Shown here: in pieces, positions 1 to 8,912 of the stretch
Numbering within the stretch: the first letter of the stretch is position 1
Layout of the letters: every line of letters starts with the position of its first letter
NCBI RefSeq assembly: GCF_004801415.1
Contig: NZ_SSNX01000004.1
Coordinates: 1 to 64,000, forward strand
Direction of reading: 5' to 3'
Length of the DNA: 64,000 nt
Origin: Deinococcus sp. KSM4-11
Lineage (GTDB): Bacteria > Deinococcota > Deinococci > Deinococcales > Deinococcaceae
The notes under the pieces: generated by a model
The model's database searches: none
The model's input: only the letters and a program-made list of their open reading frames with translations
What the model was told of the DNA's origin: nothing
Program-made: the position numbers and the translations under genes

Positions 1-21
1 TCCAGCACTGTCTTCATCCCC

Positions 22-51
22 AGCCCGGCCCCCTGAAAAGGAGGCCGGGCT
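22..51 (+). terminator. Rho-independent terminator of a gene left of the window
   Basis: A nine-base-pair stem (AGCCCGGCC at 22-30 pairing with GGCCGGGCT at 43-51) is followed by TTCTTCTTGT. The T-rich side lies to the right, so it would end a plus-strand transcript entering from the left. The minus-strand CarD-like gene also ends near here, but the other side of the stem is not T-rich. Confidence 0.65.
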
Positions 52-110
52 TCTTCTTGTGTTGTTCACGTTTTCTAGAAAACAGGTTGCCTTCGGATGT
101 GGTCTGGCCC

Positions 111-614
111 TTATTCCTGTGGCGCCTCGTGCCACGCGGTGACCAGCAGCGCCTGAACCTGTGCCGCCTCGGTATCCTCCAGGCCGCTGACCTCCTGCTC
201 CAGCAGGCGAATGGCCCGGCGCAGCGCCTGCCGATCCAGATCTGGAAGACCGCGCTGCACGTTCCAGCGCCTGAGTTCACAGGTCAGGATGGCCAGTTCG
301 AAGGGATCGCCGCTGGCGAGGATGTCGGCCACACGGCGGTGGCGGGCAGCCCACTGACGGGGCAGGTTTAAGGTGCTGGAATGCAGTGAGGCCAGCAGGG
401 CGGGCATATCGCCGGCGGTCAACGCCGCCCGGAGGCCGGTGCCGGCCGGAGCAGCGACCGGAACGTAGGCGCGGCTGCTGGTGTTGGCGAAGGCCACCTG
501 GTAATACGCCTGTTCCTGCCCGCCCACAGGGCGCTGACAGGTTCCCTGAACCACGCCAATGCCATATGGGGGAAGGACAACGCGGTCTCCGGGCTGGAAG
601 GCAGTCTGTGTCAC
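111..614 (-). CDS. CarD/CdnL-family transcriptional regulator
   Basis: A 167-residue protein. CarD-type proteins bind RNA polymerase beta through an N-terminal Tudor-like domain and stabilise open promoter complexes. The start FQPGDRVVLPPYGIGVVQG (residues 6-24) matches the CarD_CdnL_TRCF signature of a 'GD.VvyP.hGvG.v..i' strand pair, followed by a beta-rich region to about residue 60 and a helical C-terminal half. The start is GTG, with AGAGGTG a few bases upstream. It is monocistronic, ending about 60 nt from the terminator on the left edge. The family call is firm. Its exact target promoters are not visible. Confidence 0.85.
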   Translation of the reverse strand: MTQTAFQPGDRVVLPPYGIGVVQGTCQRPVGGQEQAYYQVAFANTSSRAYVPVAAPAGTGLRAALTAGDMPALLASLHSSTLNLPRQWAARHRRVADILASGDPFELAILTCELRRWNVQRGLPDLDRQALRRAIRLLEQEVSGLEDTEAAQVQALLVTAWHEAPQE

Positions 615-813
615 AGTGCACCTCTGGGAGGATGGGTGGGCATAACACCCCGCGCCGCAATAAAGCGCGGCCCAGCGGTGAGGCAGGGCCGTCCTAGCGG
701 AGATTACGGACAGGGACAGTCCTGCGGACTGGTGCCTGCCAGGCGGGTGTCATGGACATGATCTTAGGCGAGAAGTGTGAGAGACCTCGCAGATGGTGTA
801 GACCGTTGCTGCA

Positions 814-1536
814 TCAACGCTGTGCGTCGACCGGAGTGAACAGGCCGAGGAGGGCGTCCAAGCTCAGCGCCAGGAGCGCCGACAGGATGGCGCCCACCAG
901 CACCAGCGCGGTGTTCTGCTGCGACAGGCCGTTGATGATCGGCGCGCCCAGGCCGCCCGCGCCCAGCGCCGCGCCGACGGTAGCCGTTCCGACGTTGTAT
1001 ACCGTGCTGGTGCGCACGCCTGCCAGGATCACCGGCAGGGCCAGCGGGAATTCGACGCGCCACAGACGCTGCGGAGCTGTCATGCCCATGCCGCGCGCCG
1101 CGTCGAGTGTCCCCGGATCGACGGCTTGGAGCCCAGCGACCGCGTTGCTGACGACGGGCACCAGACCGTACACGATCAGCCCCAGCAGGGTCGGCTTCCA
1201 GCCGAAGCCCAGGGCGGGCACGGCCAGCGCGAGGATGGCGAAGGTTGGCACGGTCTGTCCCAGGCCAACCAGGGTCTCGGCCAAGCCGCGCAGGGCTTCC
1301 CGCTGCGGGCGCGTGACGACCACGGCAATGGGAATACCGACTGCGACCACGATCACCGTCGAGAGCAGCACCAGTCCCAGGTGGGTCAGGGTCAGACGCC
1401 ACAGGGGCGGGTCGAAGGCCACTGGAACCTCGCCCAGGTTCAGGGGCCTCAGCACCGTGCCCAGCACACCCGGTAGCAGGCTCAGGAGTAGCAGCGCCGG
1501 CCACAGCAGCGCGCCCCACCGCCGACCGGCCCTCAC
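814..1536 (-). CDS. yehW: Osmoprotectant ABC transporter, permease (YehW/OpuCB-like)
   Basis: A 240-residue inner-membrane permease with five to six hydrophobic segments. The binding-protein-dependent transport motif lies around LDAARGMGMTAPQRLWRVEFP (roughly residues 145-165), where it would contact the ATPase. It is the last gene of a four-gene minus-strand operon in the order binding protein, long permease, ATPase, short permease, the same order as E. coli yehZYXW. Its GTG start overlaps the stop of the ATPase gene by four bases (GTGA), which indicates translational coupling. The substrate is inferred from family (glycine betaine, choline or related solutes) and has not been shown. Confidence 0.88.
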   Translation of the reverse strand: MRAGRRWGALLWPALLLLSLLPGVLGTVLRPLNLGEVPVAFDPPLWRLTLTHLGLVLLSTVIVVAVGIPIAVVVTRPQREALRGLAETLVGLGQTVPTFAILALAVPALGFGWKPTLLGLIVYGLVPVVSNAVAGLQAVDPGTLDAARGMGMTAPQRLWRVEFPLALPVILAGVRTSTVYNVGTATVGAALGAGGLGAPIINGLSQQNTALVLVGAILSALLALSLDALLGLFTPVDAQR

Positions 1537-2471
1537 GCGCCCCTGGGTTCATGCGCCCGCAGCGCAGACCACTTGACCGTGCCCACCGGTTCGCCCCCCT
1601 GCGTGACGCCCAGGGTATCGGTGCCGTCGCGCAGCATGATGCTCAGGGCGCTGCGGGCGTTCAGAGCCGCGTCGATGCGGGGCAGGTTCTCGGGCACCGG
1701 GCCGGGCGTCATGAACTCCGCGACGGCTCGGCCCGCGAGCTGCCGCAGGGTGGCGTCCTCGCCCAGGAACTGGCGCACGAAGTCGCTGGCCGGGCGGTGG
1801 ATCAGCTCATCGGGCGTCCCCACCTGCTCCAGCCGGCCGGCGTTCATCAGCGCGACCCGGTCGCCCAGGCGCAGGGCCTCGTCGATGTCGTGCGTGACCA
1901 TCACGACCGTTTTCTTCAGCCGCTGCTGGATCTCCCGGAAGGCGTCCTGCAGGGCGTCACGGGCCAGCGGATCGAGGGCGCCGAAGGGTTCGTCCATCAG
2001 CAGCACGGGCGGATCGGCCGCCAGGGCGCGGGCCACGCCCACCCGCTGTGCCTGGCCCCCCGACAGCTCGGCGGGTTTCTTCTCCCGGAAGGTGGCCGGA
2101 TCGAGGCCCACCAGGGCCAGCAGTTCGTCCACGCGACGGGCGGTCTCGCGGCGGTCACGGCCCAACAGGTCCGGCACGGTCGCAACGTTCTGCGCGACGT
2201 TCAGGTGTGGGAACAGCCCGATCTGCTGAATGACGTACCCGATGCCCCGGCGCAACGCCTCCGGGCGAAGGTCGCGGGTGTCCTGGCCCTGGAGCAGCAC
2301 GCGCCCTCCGGTCGGTTCGATCAGTCGGTTGATCATGCGCAGGGTGGTGGTCTTCCCGCACCCAGACGGCCCCAGGAGTGCCGTGAGCTGCCCGTCGGGA
2401 AAGACCAGATCGAGATCGCGGACGGCGTACGTGTCGCCGTAGCGTTTCTCCAGACCCTGTACCTCGATCAT
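1533..2471 (-). CDS. yehX: Osmoprotectant ABC transporter, ATP-binding protein (YehX/OpuCA-like)
   Basis: A 312-residue ABC ATPase. It shows Walker A GPSGCGKTT (about residue 34), signature LSGGQAQRVG, Walker B VLLMDEPFGALDP and the H-loop THD. About 70 residues after the nucleotide-binding domain resemble a shortened CBS-type regulatory region (EFMTPGPVPENLPRI...), as in OpuCA and ProV relatives, where this tail senses ionic strength. The ATG is preceded by TCTGGAGA. It lies between the two permease genes of the operon and overlaps the downstream one. Confidence 0.92.
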   Translation of the reverse strand: MIEVQGLEKRYGDTYAVRDLDLVFPDGQLTALLGPSGCGKTTTLRMINRLIEPTGGRVLLQGQDTRDLRPEALRRGIGYVIQQIGLFPHLNVAQNVATVPDLLGRDRRETARRVDELLALVGLDPATFREKKPAELSGGQAQRVGVARALAADPPVLLMDEPFGALDPLARDALQDAFREIQQRLKKTVVMVTHDIDEALRLGDRVALMNAGRLEQVGTPDELIHRPASDFVRQFLGEDATLRQLAGRAVAEFMTPGPVPENLPRIDAALNARSALSIMLRDGTDTLGVTQGGEPVGTVKWSALRAHEPRGA

Positions 2472-2496
2472 AGGTGTCTCCAGAATTCATGTCGGA

Positions 2497-3687
2497 TCAT
2501 GCGACGCTCCCCAGTCGGCGGCCCAGCAGCTGCTCCAGGCCGCGCAGCAGGGCGTCCACGATGATGGCCAGCACGGCGGCCGGCACCGCCCCCAGCAGGA
2601 TCAGGTCGGCCGCCGCGCTCTGCAGGCCCTTGAAGATGTACGTGCCCAGGCCGCCCGCGCCGATCAGGGCGGCCACGGCGGCCACGCCGACCAGCAGCAC
2701 GGCGGCCTGCCGCACGCCGGCCAGCCACACGGGCAGGGCCAGCGGGAGCTGCACGCGCCAGAACCGCTGGCTGCCCGTCATGCCCATGCCGCGCGCCGCA
2801 TCGACCGCGCCGGGCGGCACGCCCCGCAGTGCAACCACGCCGTTTCGGAGCACTGGCAGCAGCGCGTACAGGGTCATGGCCGTCAAGGCCGGAGCCACCC
2901 CGATCCCGCTGATTCCCCACTGGCGCAGCACCGGAAGCGCGTGAGATAGGGCGGACAGCGGCGCGATCAGCAGGCCCAGCAGGGCGAGGCTGGGAATGGT
3001 CTGCACAGCGTTCGCCAGCCCCAGCACCGCGCCGGCCACCCGCTCGCGCCCGGCCGCCCACACGGCCAGCGGCGCGCCGATCAGCAGGGCCAGCCCCAGC
3101 GCGCTGCCCACCAGCCGCAGGTGTTGCCCGAGCTCCTGCACCCAGCGCGGCCCCTCGTTGCGGCCCTCGACCAGCACGGACCAGCTCGACAGCTGACCGA
3201 ACAAGACCAGCAGCGCGACCGGGAGCAGCCACGTCCAGGTCAGCAGCTGGGCACGCCGGGTACCCGCGGCCTGCCTGGCCCCGTACACAGCAATGGCCGC
3301 CCCGAGCAGGTACAGCCACAGGCCGCTTGCGGCGCTGGCCCGTGCAAACGGGGCCTGTGCGATCAGGGCGGCGTGCGTCCGGTCGCCGAGCAGCCACACA
3401 CCCAGCACCAGCGCAGCGCCCGCCGCGAGCCACACCATGCTCCGGGCCCGTCGGGCCATCAGGGCGGGCAGGAGGGCAACTAGGAGTGCAGCCACCAGCC
3501 AGGGCGTGGGCAGCCGCAGATACTCGCCGGGGGCCAGGCGGTTGGGCCGCAGCAGCACCCAGGGCAGGGCGCTCGCGACCAGCATGGCGGCGCTGCCCAG
3601 CCACACCACCGCCTGCACGTCCGCGCGGGCAGACGAGGGGGCGGAGGCCACGCTGGCCCCCGCCCCGCCGCTCCGTGGTGCGAGCAC
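2497..3687 (-). CDS. yehY: Osmoprotectant ABC transporter, long permease (YehY-like)
   Basis: A roughly 396-residue permease with a hydrophobic N-terminal extension of several membrane segments before the conserved transporter domain (VDAARGMGMTGSQRFWRVQLP near the C-terminal third). This long form is typical of YehY. The frame is open up to 3798 (ATG), which would overlap the binding-protein gene by 80 bases and add an unlikely proline-rich leader. I prefer the GTG at 3687, just after the upstream stop, although no clear ribosome site is seen, so the start is uncertain. It is the second gene of the operon. Confidence 0.82.
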   Translation of the reverse strand: MLAPRSGGAGASVASAPSSARADVQAVVWLGSAAMLVASALPWVLLRPNRLAPGEYLRLPTPWLVAALLVALLPALMARRARSMVWLAAGAALVLGVWLLGDRTHAALIAQAPFARASAASGLWLYLLGAAIAVYGARQAAGTRRAQLLTWTWLLPVALLVLFGQLSSWSVLVEGRNEGPRWVQELGQHLRLVGSALGLALLIGAPLAVWAAGRERVAGAVLGLANAVQTIPSLALLGLLIAPLSALSHALPVLRQWGISGIGVAPALTAMTLYALLPVLRNGVVALRGVPPGAVDAARGMGMTGSQRFWRVQLPLALPVWLAGVRQAAVLLVGVAAVAALIGAGGLGTYIFKGLQSAAADLILLGAVPAAVLAIIVDALLRGLEQLLGRRLGSVA

Positions 3688-3718
3688 GCTCAGGGCTGAT
3701 CCCAGAGCGGGAAGGCGT

Positions 3719-4621
3719 TCACTTGATGAGTCCCTTGGATTTGAGGTATTCGGTGGCGACATCCTGGGCGGTGCGGCCCTCCAGGGCCACCTTGGCATTC
3801 AGGCCCTGCATGATCGGTGCACTCAGGCCCGCGAAGGTCTTGTTCAGCAAGTCCGCGATCTGCGGATTGGCCTTCAGGGTGTCCGTCCGAATGATCGGTG
3901 CCGGCTGGTATACCGCCTGCGCGCCCTTCGGATCCTTCAGCGCCACTAGCTTCAAGGCACTCAGGGTGCCGTCCGTGCCGTAGGCCATGGCGGCGTTCAC
4001 GCCGTTCGTGCCGCTCGCCGCCGCCTGCTGGGTCTGGGGGGGCGTGGCGCCGGCCAGTTCCAGTTTCTGGGCGGCCGTGAGTTTGAAGCCGTAGGCAGCT
4101 TCGAACGCGGGCATGGTGTCGGGACGGTTGAAGAACTCGGGGCTGCCGGCGATCTTGAACGTGCCGCCGCCCTTGAGGTAGGTGGCGAGGTCGGCGACGC
4201 TGGAGAGTTTGGCGCTGGTGGCCAGGGCCTGGGGAACGGCGATGACCCAGGTGTTGTTGACGTTGGCGGGCTTGAGCCAGGTGATGCCGTTCTTGGCGTC
4301 GAGCTGGCGGGCGAGGCCGTAGATGGTGCCGGGGTTGCCGGCCTGCTTGGCGCCGATCTTGGCGGCGGGGAAGAGGTAGACGGCGTTGCCGGTGTATTCG
4401 GGGTAGACGTCGATCTCGCCGGCGAGGATGGCCTTGCGGTTAACCCCGGTGTCGCCGAGGTTGGTCTTGTCGGTGACGTCGAGGCCGGCATTCTTGAGGG
4501 TGAGGAGGATCATCTGGCCGAGGATCTGGGCTTCGGGGTCGAGTTTGCTGCCGACGACGATGGGCTTGGCGGCGGCGCTGCTGGCCATGATCGCTAAGGT
4601 GAGGAATAAAAGGCTCTTCAT
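3719..4621 (-). CDS. yehZ: Osmoprotectant ABC transporter, substrate-binding protein (YehZ/OsmF-like)
   Basis: A 300-residue secreted binding protein. The first 18 residues (MKSLLFLTLAIMASSAAA) form a clear Sec signal peptide ending AAA, and there is no lipobox cysteine. The mature start PIVVGSKLDPEAQILGQMI and the segment DVYPEYTGNA are typical of the OpuAC/OsmF substrate-binding family, which captures quaternary amines outside the membrane. First gene of the four-gene operon. An intergenic region of about 170 bp separates it from HU and must hold its promoter, but I found no strong -35/-10 pair. Osmotic control is plausible but not visible. Confidence 0.9.
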   Translation of the reverse strand: MKSLLFLTLAIMASSAAAKPIVVGSKLDPEAQILGQMILLTLKNAGLDVTDKTNLGDTGVNRKAILAGEIDVYPEYTGNAVYLFPAAKIGAKQAGNPGTIYGLARQLDAKNGITWLKPANVNNTWVIAVPQALATSAKLSSVADLATYLKGGGTFKIAGSPEFFNRPDTMPAFEAAYGFKLTAAQKLELAGATPPQTQQAAASGTNGVNAAMAYGTDGTLSALKLVALKDPKGAQAVYQPAPIIRTDTLKANPQIADLLNKTFAGLSAPIMQGLNAKVALEGRTAQDVATEYLKSKGLIK

Positions 4622-4745
4622 GAGGTCACCGTACGCGCCGTCCGGGTGGACGTCGGGTGGGGGAGATCACAAAACCGCAGCCGACGCTCAGAGATGAAGA
4701 TTGCGTAAATATTCTGTCCTGAGCCGATTCGGTGCCTGCCACAGG

Positions 4746-4775
4746 AAGGCCCCCGCAGATCTATGCGGGGGCCTT
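4746..4775 (-). terminator. Perfect 12-bp hairpin downstream of HU gene
   Basis: AAGGCCCCCGCA (4746-4757) and TGCGGGGGCCTT (4764-4775) form a perfect 12-bp stem with a six-base loop, 20 nt past the HU stop. The U-tract on the minus strand is short (TT then CCTG), so it may terminate HU weakly or protect its 3' end. Confidence 0.7.
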
Positions 4776-4794
4776 GTGGAGTCGCTCGGCGTCC

Positions 4795-5145
4795 CTAGAG
4801 GGTGCCCTTGAGGGTACTGGCGACCTTGAAGCGCACCTTCTTGCCGGCAGGAATGGTGATCTTCTGGCTGGTGCCGGGCCGAACCCCGGTGCGCGCGGCC
4901 GTGTGTGCCACGCTCAGGGTTCCGAGACCTGGGAGTCCGACGCTCTGGCCGCCCCTGAGCGCCCCGACGATCGCGTCCAGCATCGTGGCGACCGCTTCGC
5001 CGGCCTGTTTCTTGTTCAGGCTGGTTTTGTCGGCGACCATGTCGATGATCTGGGTTTTGGCGATCTTGCTGCTGGCAGCGCTGGTGCGTTTCGGGGCGGC
5101 TTTGGCGACGGGCTTCTTCGCGGCGGGCTTGCTGGCTTTGGCCAT
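4795..5145 (-). CDS. hup: HU-family nucleoid DNA-binding protein with Lys/Ala-rich N-terminal tail
   Basis: A 116-residue histone-like protein. It has a basic tail of about 25 residues ([20 protein letters not shown]...), then the HU core: helical start [23 protein letters not shown], the beta-arm region and the conserved [20 protein letters not shown] (canonical GFGtF.v..RaaR.GrnP.T). HU wraps and compacts DNA. The long lysine-rich tail is a known feature of Deinococcus HU. The start is the ATG at 5145 with GGAGGTT just upstream. An in-frame ATG 90 bases earlier has no such site. It is monocistronic. Confidence 0.93.
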   Translation of the reverse strand: MAKASKPAAKKPVAKAAPKRTSAASSKIAKTQIIDMVADKTSLNKKQAGEAVATMLDAIVGALRGGQSVGLPGLGTLSVAHTAARTGVRPGTSQKITIPAGKKVRFKVASTLKGTL

Positions 5146-5349
5146 GCTGAACCTCCAGGCGTGGATTTGAGCTGACGCGCGGCTCAAATGAACGGTAACA
5201 TACAATTCCCTGCCGTCAAGCCGATCCGGCCGCACTGGGCCGTTCTTTTTCGCCCAATTCTGCTGTCACCGTAAGGACAAAAACGCTGTAGAATCGGCGC
5301 GATCCTCACTGGGACGGCGAAAAAATATGAGTATAAGATGTGAAATCGG

Positions 5350-6096
5350 TTAATCCGACGTGTCAACCGGAGTCCGCAGCGACAGTGTCCGTACCCGCCC
5401 GGACAGCGCGTCCAGTGTCCAGAGCCGCCCACGCAGGGGCTCGCCCACCCCTCCAAGCACCTTCAACGCCTCTAGGACCATCATTCCCCCCACCACGTTC
5501 GGCAGCGGCCCCAGGATCCCCGCCTCAGCACAGGACTCCGCGTCCCCCGGTTCGGGAAACACGTCTCGCAGGCCCACGTCCGGCCCGAACACGCTGAGCA
5601 TGCCGCTCGTTCCGGCCGCCGCGCCCCACACCCACTCGCGGCCGACCCGCCTACAGGCATCGGCGATGGCATAACGCGCCTCGAAATTGTCGGTCGCGTC
5701 GATCACCAGGTCTGCTGCGGCCACCAGGGCGTCCGCGTTGTCCCCGGAGAGCGGCGGCACCACCCGCACCCGCACGTACGGATTGATCGCCTGAGCCCGC
5801 GCCGCCGCCACATCGGCCTTCGCGCGGCCCACGTCCGCCACCGAGTACAGGGTCTGCCGGTGCAGGTTGCTCAACTCGACCCGGTCGCCCTCGCAGATCA
5901 CCAGCGTGCCCACGCCGGCGCCCGCGAGCTGCGCGATGATCGGACTGCCCAGGCCGCCCGCCCCGACCACCAGCACCGTGGCCGCCCGCACGCGCTCCTG
6001 CGCGCCCGCATCCAGCCACTCCGGCACCAGCAGGGGCCGCGAGTAGCGCCGCAGTTCCGCGCGGGACAGCGCCCCGGTGTGCTCCGTTCCAGACAT
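5350..6096 (-). CDS. MoeB/ThiF-family adenylyltransferase (E1-like)
   Basis: A 248-residue HesA/MoeB/ThiF enzyme. These adenylate the C-terminal glycine of a ubiquitin-like sulfur carrier (MoaD or ThiS) in molybdopterin or thiamine synthesis. Visible are the nucleotide-binding VVGAGGLGSPI, the catalytic arginine in LHRQTLY, the DATDNFEARY strand and the CAEAG cysteine before GPLPNVVG. The two CxxC zinc pairs of classic MoeB are missing, so a zinc-free form is likely. The ATG at 6096 fits the family start. Which carrier it serves cannot be decided, since no moaD or thiS lies nearby. It is transcribed divergently from the acyltransferase gene. Confidence 0.86.
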   Translation of the reverse strand: MSGTEHTGALSRAELRRYSRPLLVPEWLDAGAQERVRAATVLVVGAGGLGSPIIAQLAGAGVGTLVICEGDRVELSNLHRQTLYSVADVGRAKADVAAARAQAINPYVRVRVVPPLSGDNADALVAAADLVIDATDNFEARYAIADACRRVGREWVWGAAAGTSGMLSVFGPDVGLRDVFPEPGDAESCAEAGILGPLPNVVGGMMVLEALKVLGGVGEPLRGRLWTLDALSGRVRTLSLRTPVDTSD

Positions 6097-6132
6097 GCGG
6101 CCCAGTGTAGGGCGCGGTGTGGGGCGTGCCCG

Positions 6133-6138
6133 TAGAAT
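6133..6138 (+). promoter_or_regulatory. -10 box (TAGAAT) for a leaderless plsY-like transcript
   Basis: TAGAAT ends 9 nt before the ATG at 6148, so transcription would start at or next to the start codon. Leaderless messages with this geometry are common in Deinococcus. No good -35 is seen. Confidence 0.5.
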
Positions 6139-6147
6139 GCAGCGCGT

Positions 6148-6753
6148 ATGCCCGCCCTGCTGTTCGTCGCCGTCGCGTCCTACCTCCTCGGATCGCTGGT
6201 GGCGGGCGTGTTGTACTCCCGCGCGCGCGGCGAGGACATCCGGGGCCGTGACCTGCCCGGCGGCAGCGGCACCTACCGCCAGTACGGCGTGGGCGCCGCC
6301 ATCCTGGTCACGGCGTTCGACATCCTCAAGGGCGTGCTGGCCGCCGGGCTGGCCCTGCACTTCACGCCGCAGGCCACCTGGGTCGCCATGCTGGGGGTCG
6401 TCCTGGGGCACTGCTACCCGCTGTACTTCCGGTTCCGGGGCGGTGGCGGGATCGCGCCTCTGCTGGGCGCACTGCTGGTCGTGGCGCCCATTACGCTGGC
6501 CGGCATGCTCGGCACCGCCCTGATCCTGATTCCGCTGTACAGGGCGACCCTGCAAGCCAGCGTGAAGCTGAACGCTGTGCCCTTTGCCACGGCCATCGCC
6601 GTGCCGGTCGGCCTGTTGCTCGCCACGCGCTACGGCGGCCTGCCGGATCTGCTCGCCGGGGGAGGGGCCATGGCCGTGCGGGCCGGGCACCTGCTGGCCC
6701 GCCCGTCGCCGCGACCCGTGCCGGAACCGGGTGCAGAGGCGGAACGCCCATGA
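6148..6753 (+). CDS. PlsY-like glycerol-3-phosphate acyltransferase, divergent
   Basis: A 201-residue membrane protein of the PlsY family, which acylates glycerol-3-phosphate from acyl-phosphate as the first step of phospholipid synthesis. It has about five membrane segments. Family landmarks are YLLGSLVAGVLYSRA at the N-terminus, FDILKGVLAAGLAL, and GHCYPLYFRFRGGGGIA. Two catalytic loops differ from standard PlsY: GSGNPGATN is replaced by PGGSGTYRQYG, and the Lys of the FKGGKGVA loop is replaced by Gly. It may be a paralogue with altered activity. Its stop overlaps the start of the next gene by four bases, so the two are probably co-translated. Confidence 0.78.
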   Translation: MPALLFVAVASYLLGSLVAGVLYSRARGEDIRGRDLPGGSGTYRQYGVGAAILVTAFDILKGVLAAGLALHFTPQATWVAMLGVVLGHCYPLYFRFRGGGGIAPLLGALLVVAPITLAGMLGTALILIPLYRATLQASVKLNAVPFATAIAVPVGLLLATRYGGLPDLLAGGGAMAVRAGHLLARPSPRPVPEPGAEAERP

Positions 6754-8855
6754 CCGCCCTGCGGTGGCTGCCGCTCCTGCTGGCCCTGCTGACGGTGTCC
6801 GGACAGGCTGTCCCGGTGCTGGAGGGCCGCACCCTCAGCTTCGAAGACGGTCCGCGCGTCGTATGGCAGCGCACCTACCCGGCGGCCATGGGCGACCTGA
6901 GCGGGCCCCTCCAGGTGGGCAGCGTCACCTACCTGGGGGCGGGCCCCAGCGTGTACGCCCTGAGCAGTGCCGGCAGCGTGCTCGGCCGCGCCGATCTGCC
7001 CGGCCTGGTGACCTCCATCGACGCTTCCGGCGGCGCAGTCCTGGTCACCACGCAGGAGGGCAGCCTGACCGAGCGCTACACGCTGGACACCACTGACGGT
7101 CTGGACGTGCGTGAACGCGTGGTGCTGCCTCCGGATATCCGCGTGACCGGCTGGCTGGCCCGCGTGGCCGACACCATGCCCGCCGCGCTGCTCGCCCAGG
7201 CGGTTCGGGCCGATCCGACCAATCCCTTCCTGGCCCTGCGCGAGGCGCACGCCGCCCAGGCGGATCCGTACCGGGCCCTGAACAGAGTCCGGCGGGCCCT
7301 GGCCGGGCCGCTGCCCTTTCCCGCGTGGGTGCAGCTGGCCGCCCGACTCGACCGGGACGGGTACCCGGCCGCCGCCGATCTCGCGCTGGGCCGCGCCCTG
7401 AAGGACGCCGCCGCGCGCGGCCTCGACCCGGAACTGTCGGTCAGCCGCGCCGCCCTGTCGGCGTACGGGAATCCGAGTGGGTACGTGGGCACCCTACTCG
7501 CCCAGAACCGCTTGGCCCGCGCGGACGTCTGGATGCGCTACCTGCGAGACCTTCACCCCCGCTTCGAGGGTGGGCCCGCGCTGTACGAGCGGTACGCCCG
7601 CGTGCTGGACACGCAGGGCCGCAGCGGCGAGGCCGAGCAGTGGCGGCAGTTCACGCGCTCCCTGAACGCCGGTACCCTGTACAACCTCGGGCCGCAGGGC
7701 CTCCGGAGCGTGCGGGATGCCGCCCGACTGGTCACCCTGACGCTGGCGCTGGCGCTGGTCGCCGCGCTGCTGGCCTTCCAGGCCCGGGCGTGGACGACCC
7801 AGAGTGCCGACACCGCGCCGCTGGGCGGCCGCTGGCGCTCCTGGCTGCGCCACCCGCTGGCCCGTGCCCGGCGCGTCACGGTGGCCTACACCTCGCTGGG
7901 CGAGCGGCTGCTGCTGGCCCTGCTGGCCGCCGCGCTGGTTACGGGGCTGGCCGGCTGGCAGTGGGCCAACCAGGCCAGCGCCGCGCTGCACGCCCCCGCC
8001 CTGAACCTCGGCACCTACGGCGGCGGGTGGAGTGGAGCCCAGCTGGCCGACCTGAACCTGCGCCCCGGCCCGGACGCCGCGCTGCTGGCGGGCCTCGCCG
8101 CGCACCTGGACGGCGACGACGGCGCGGCCCGCGACGCCTACACCCGCGCGCTGCCGGACGCCTGCGCGCAGAACAACCTGGGCGTGATCGCGCAGGGCCG
8201 GGGGGACGAAGCGCAGGCCCGCGACCGTTACCGCGCGGCGCTGTCGGCCCGGCCGGATCTGGCCGCTCCTGCCTTCAACCTGGGGCTGAATCCGGCGACG
8301 CCTTCCGCCACGTTCCAGCGCACGTACCGCCCTGGGCAGCCCAGACTGTGCTACCCAGACGAGCGCAGCCTGACCCGCGCCGTGACCGGCGACCTGAGCG
8401 TCACGCTGGGCGGTCTGCTGAGGTCGCCACAGGATCTGTTCACGGCGGGCGCGGGCCGCAGCGTACGCCTGGGCACTGTGCTGTCCGGCGCGATCCTGCT
8501 GTCGGCCCTGCTGATCCTGTCGCTGCTGCTGCCGCGCGCTACGCTGGCCCTGCGCCGCTCCCGACCGTTCGCGTACCGCGCGCTGGGCCTGTTGCTGCCC
8601 GGGACGACCCTGCTCGACAGCGCCTGGGGCGGCGTGCTGCTCCTCGCCTGGAGCGCCGCCGTGGCCGCGCTGGCTCCACGCAGCGGACTGGTGAGCTTCC
8701 CGGATCTGCCGACCCTGACGGGCGCGGGCGGGCAGGCTGCCGTGCTGGGCGCCCTGGTGGTCACCTACGCGCTGAACACGCTGGTGTTCGTGGGTGCGGA
8801 AGTCCGGCATGCGCGGCGCGTGCGGCGGGATGCACCCGCTCCGGCCCGCTCCTGA
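6750..8855 (+). CDS. Membrane protein with TPR-like repeats, unknown function
   Basis: 701 residues, not assigned to a named family. A signal peptide (residues 1-20) is followed by a beta-rich region resembling PQQ/WD-type blades (YALSSAGSVLGRADLPG). Helical TPR-like pairs occupy about residues 135-300 (MPAALLAQAVRADPTNPF...). Two membrane segments follow near residues 325-345 and 380-400, then a second TPR-like stretch (DGDDGAARDAYTRAL..., residues 450-510) and three or more membrane spans to the C-terminus. The alternating layout suggests TPR domains outside or inside the membrane that hold protein partners. It overlaps the acyltransferase gene by four bases and precedes ubiX by 57 nt. Confidence 0.75.
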   Translation: MTALRWLPLLLALLTVSGQAVPVLEGRTLSFEDGPRVVWQRTYPAAMGDLSGPLQVGSVTYLGAGPSVYALSSAGSVLGRADLPGLVTSIDASGGAVLVTTQEGSLTERYTLDTTDGLDVRERVVLPPDIRVTGWLARVADTMPAALLAQAVRADPTNPFLALREAHAAQADPYRALNRVRRALAGPLPFPAWVQLAARLDRDGYPAAADLALGRALKDAAARGLDPELSVSRAALSAYGNPSGYVGTLLAQNRLARADVWMRYLRDLHPRFEGGPALYERYARVLDTQGRSGEAEQWRQFTRSLNAGTLYNLGPQGLRSVRDAARLVTLTLALALVAALLAFQARAWTTQSADTAPLGGRWRSWLRHPLARARRVTVAYTSLGERLLLALLAAALVTGLAGWQWANQASAALHAPALNLGTYGGGWSGAQLADLNLRPGPDAALLAGLAAHLDGDDGAARDAYTRALPDACAQNNLGVIAQGRGDEAQARDRYRAALSARPDLAAPAFNLGLNPATPSATFQRTYRPGQPRLCYPDERSLTRAVTGDLSVTLGGLLRSPQDLFTAGAGRSVRLGTVLSGAILLSALLILSLLLPRATLALRRSRPFAYRALGLLLPGTTLLDSAWGGVLLLAWSAAVAALAPRSGLVSFPDLPTLTGAGGQAAVLGALVVTYALNTLVFVGAEVRHARRVRRDAPAPARS

Positions 8856-8912
8856 CGTGGGCGGGCCGGTGAGCGGCGCGGCCTGCTAGCTTGAGCGCAT
8901 GGAGCACCCTGC

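Noticed and set aside
7494..8810. Long minus-strand open frame opposite the TPR protein gene
   Set aside because: GC-rich shadow frame with repetitive Arg/Gln/Gly composition and no domain. The plus frame has a signal peptide, TM helices and TPRs.
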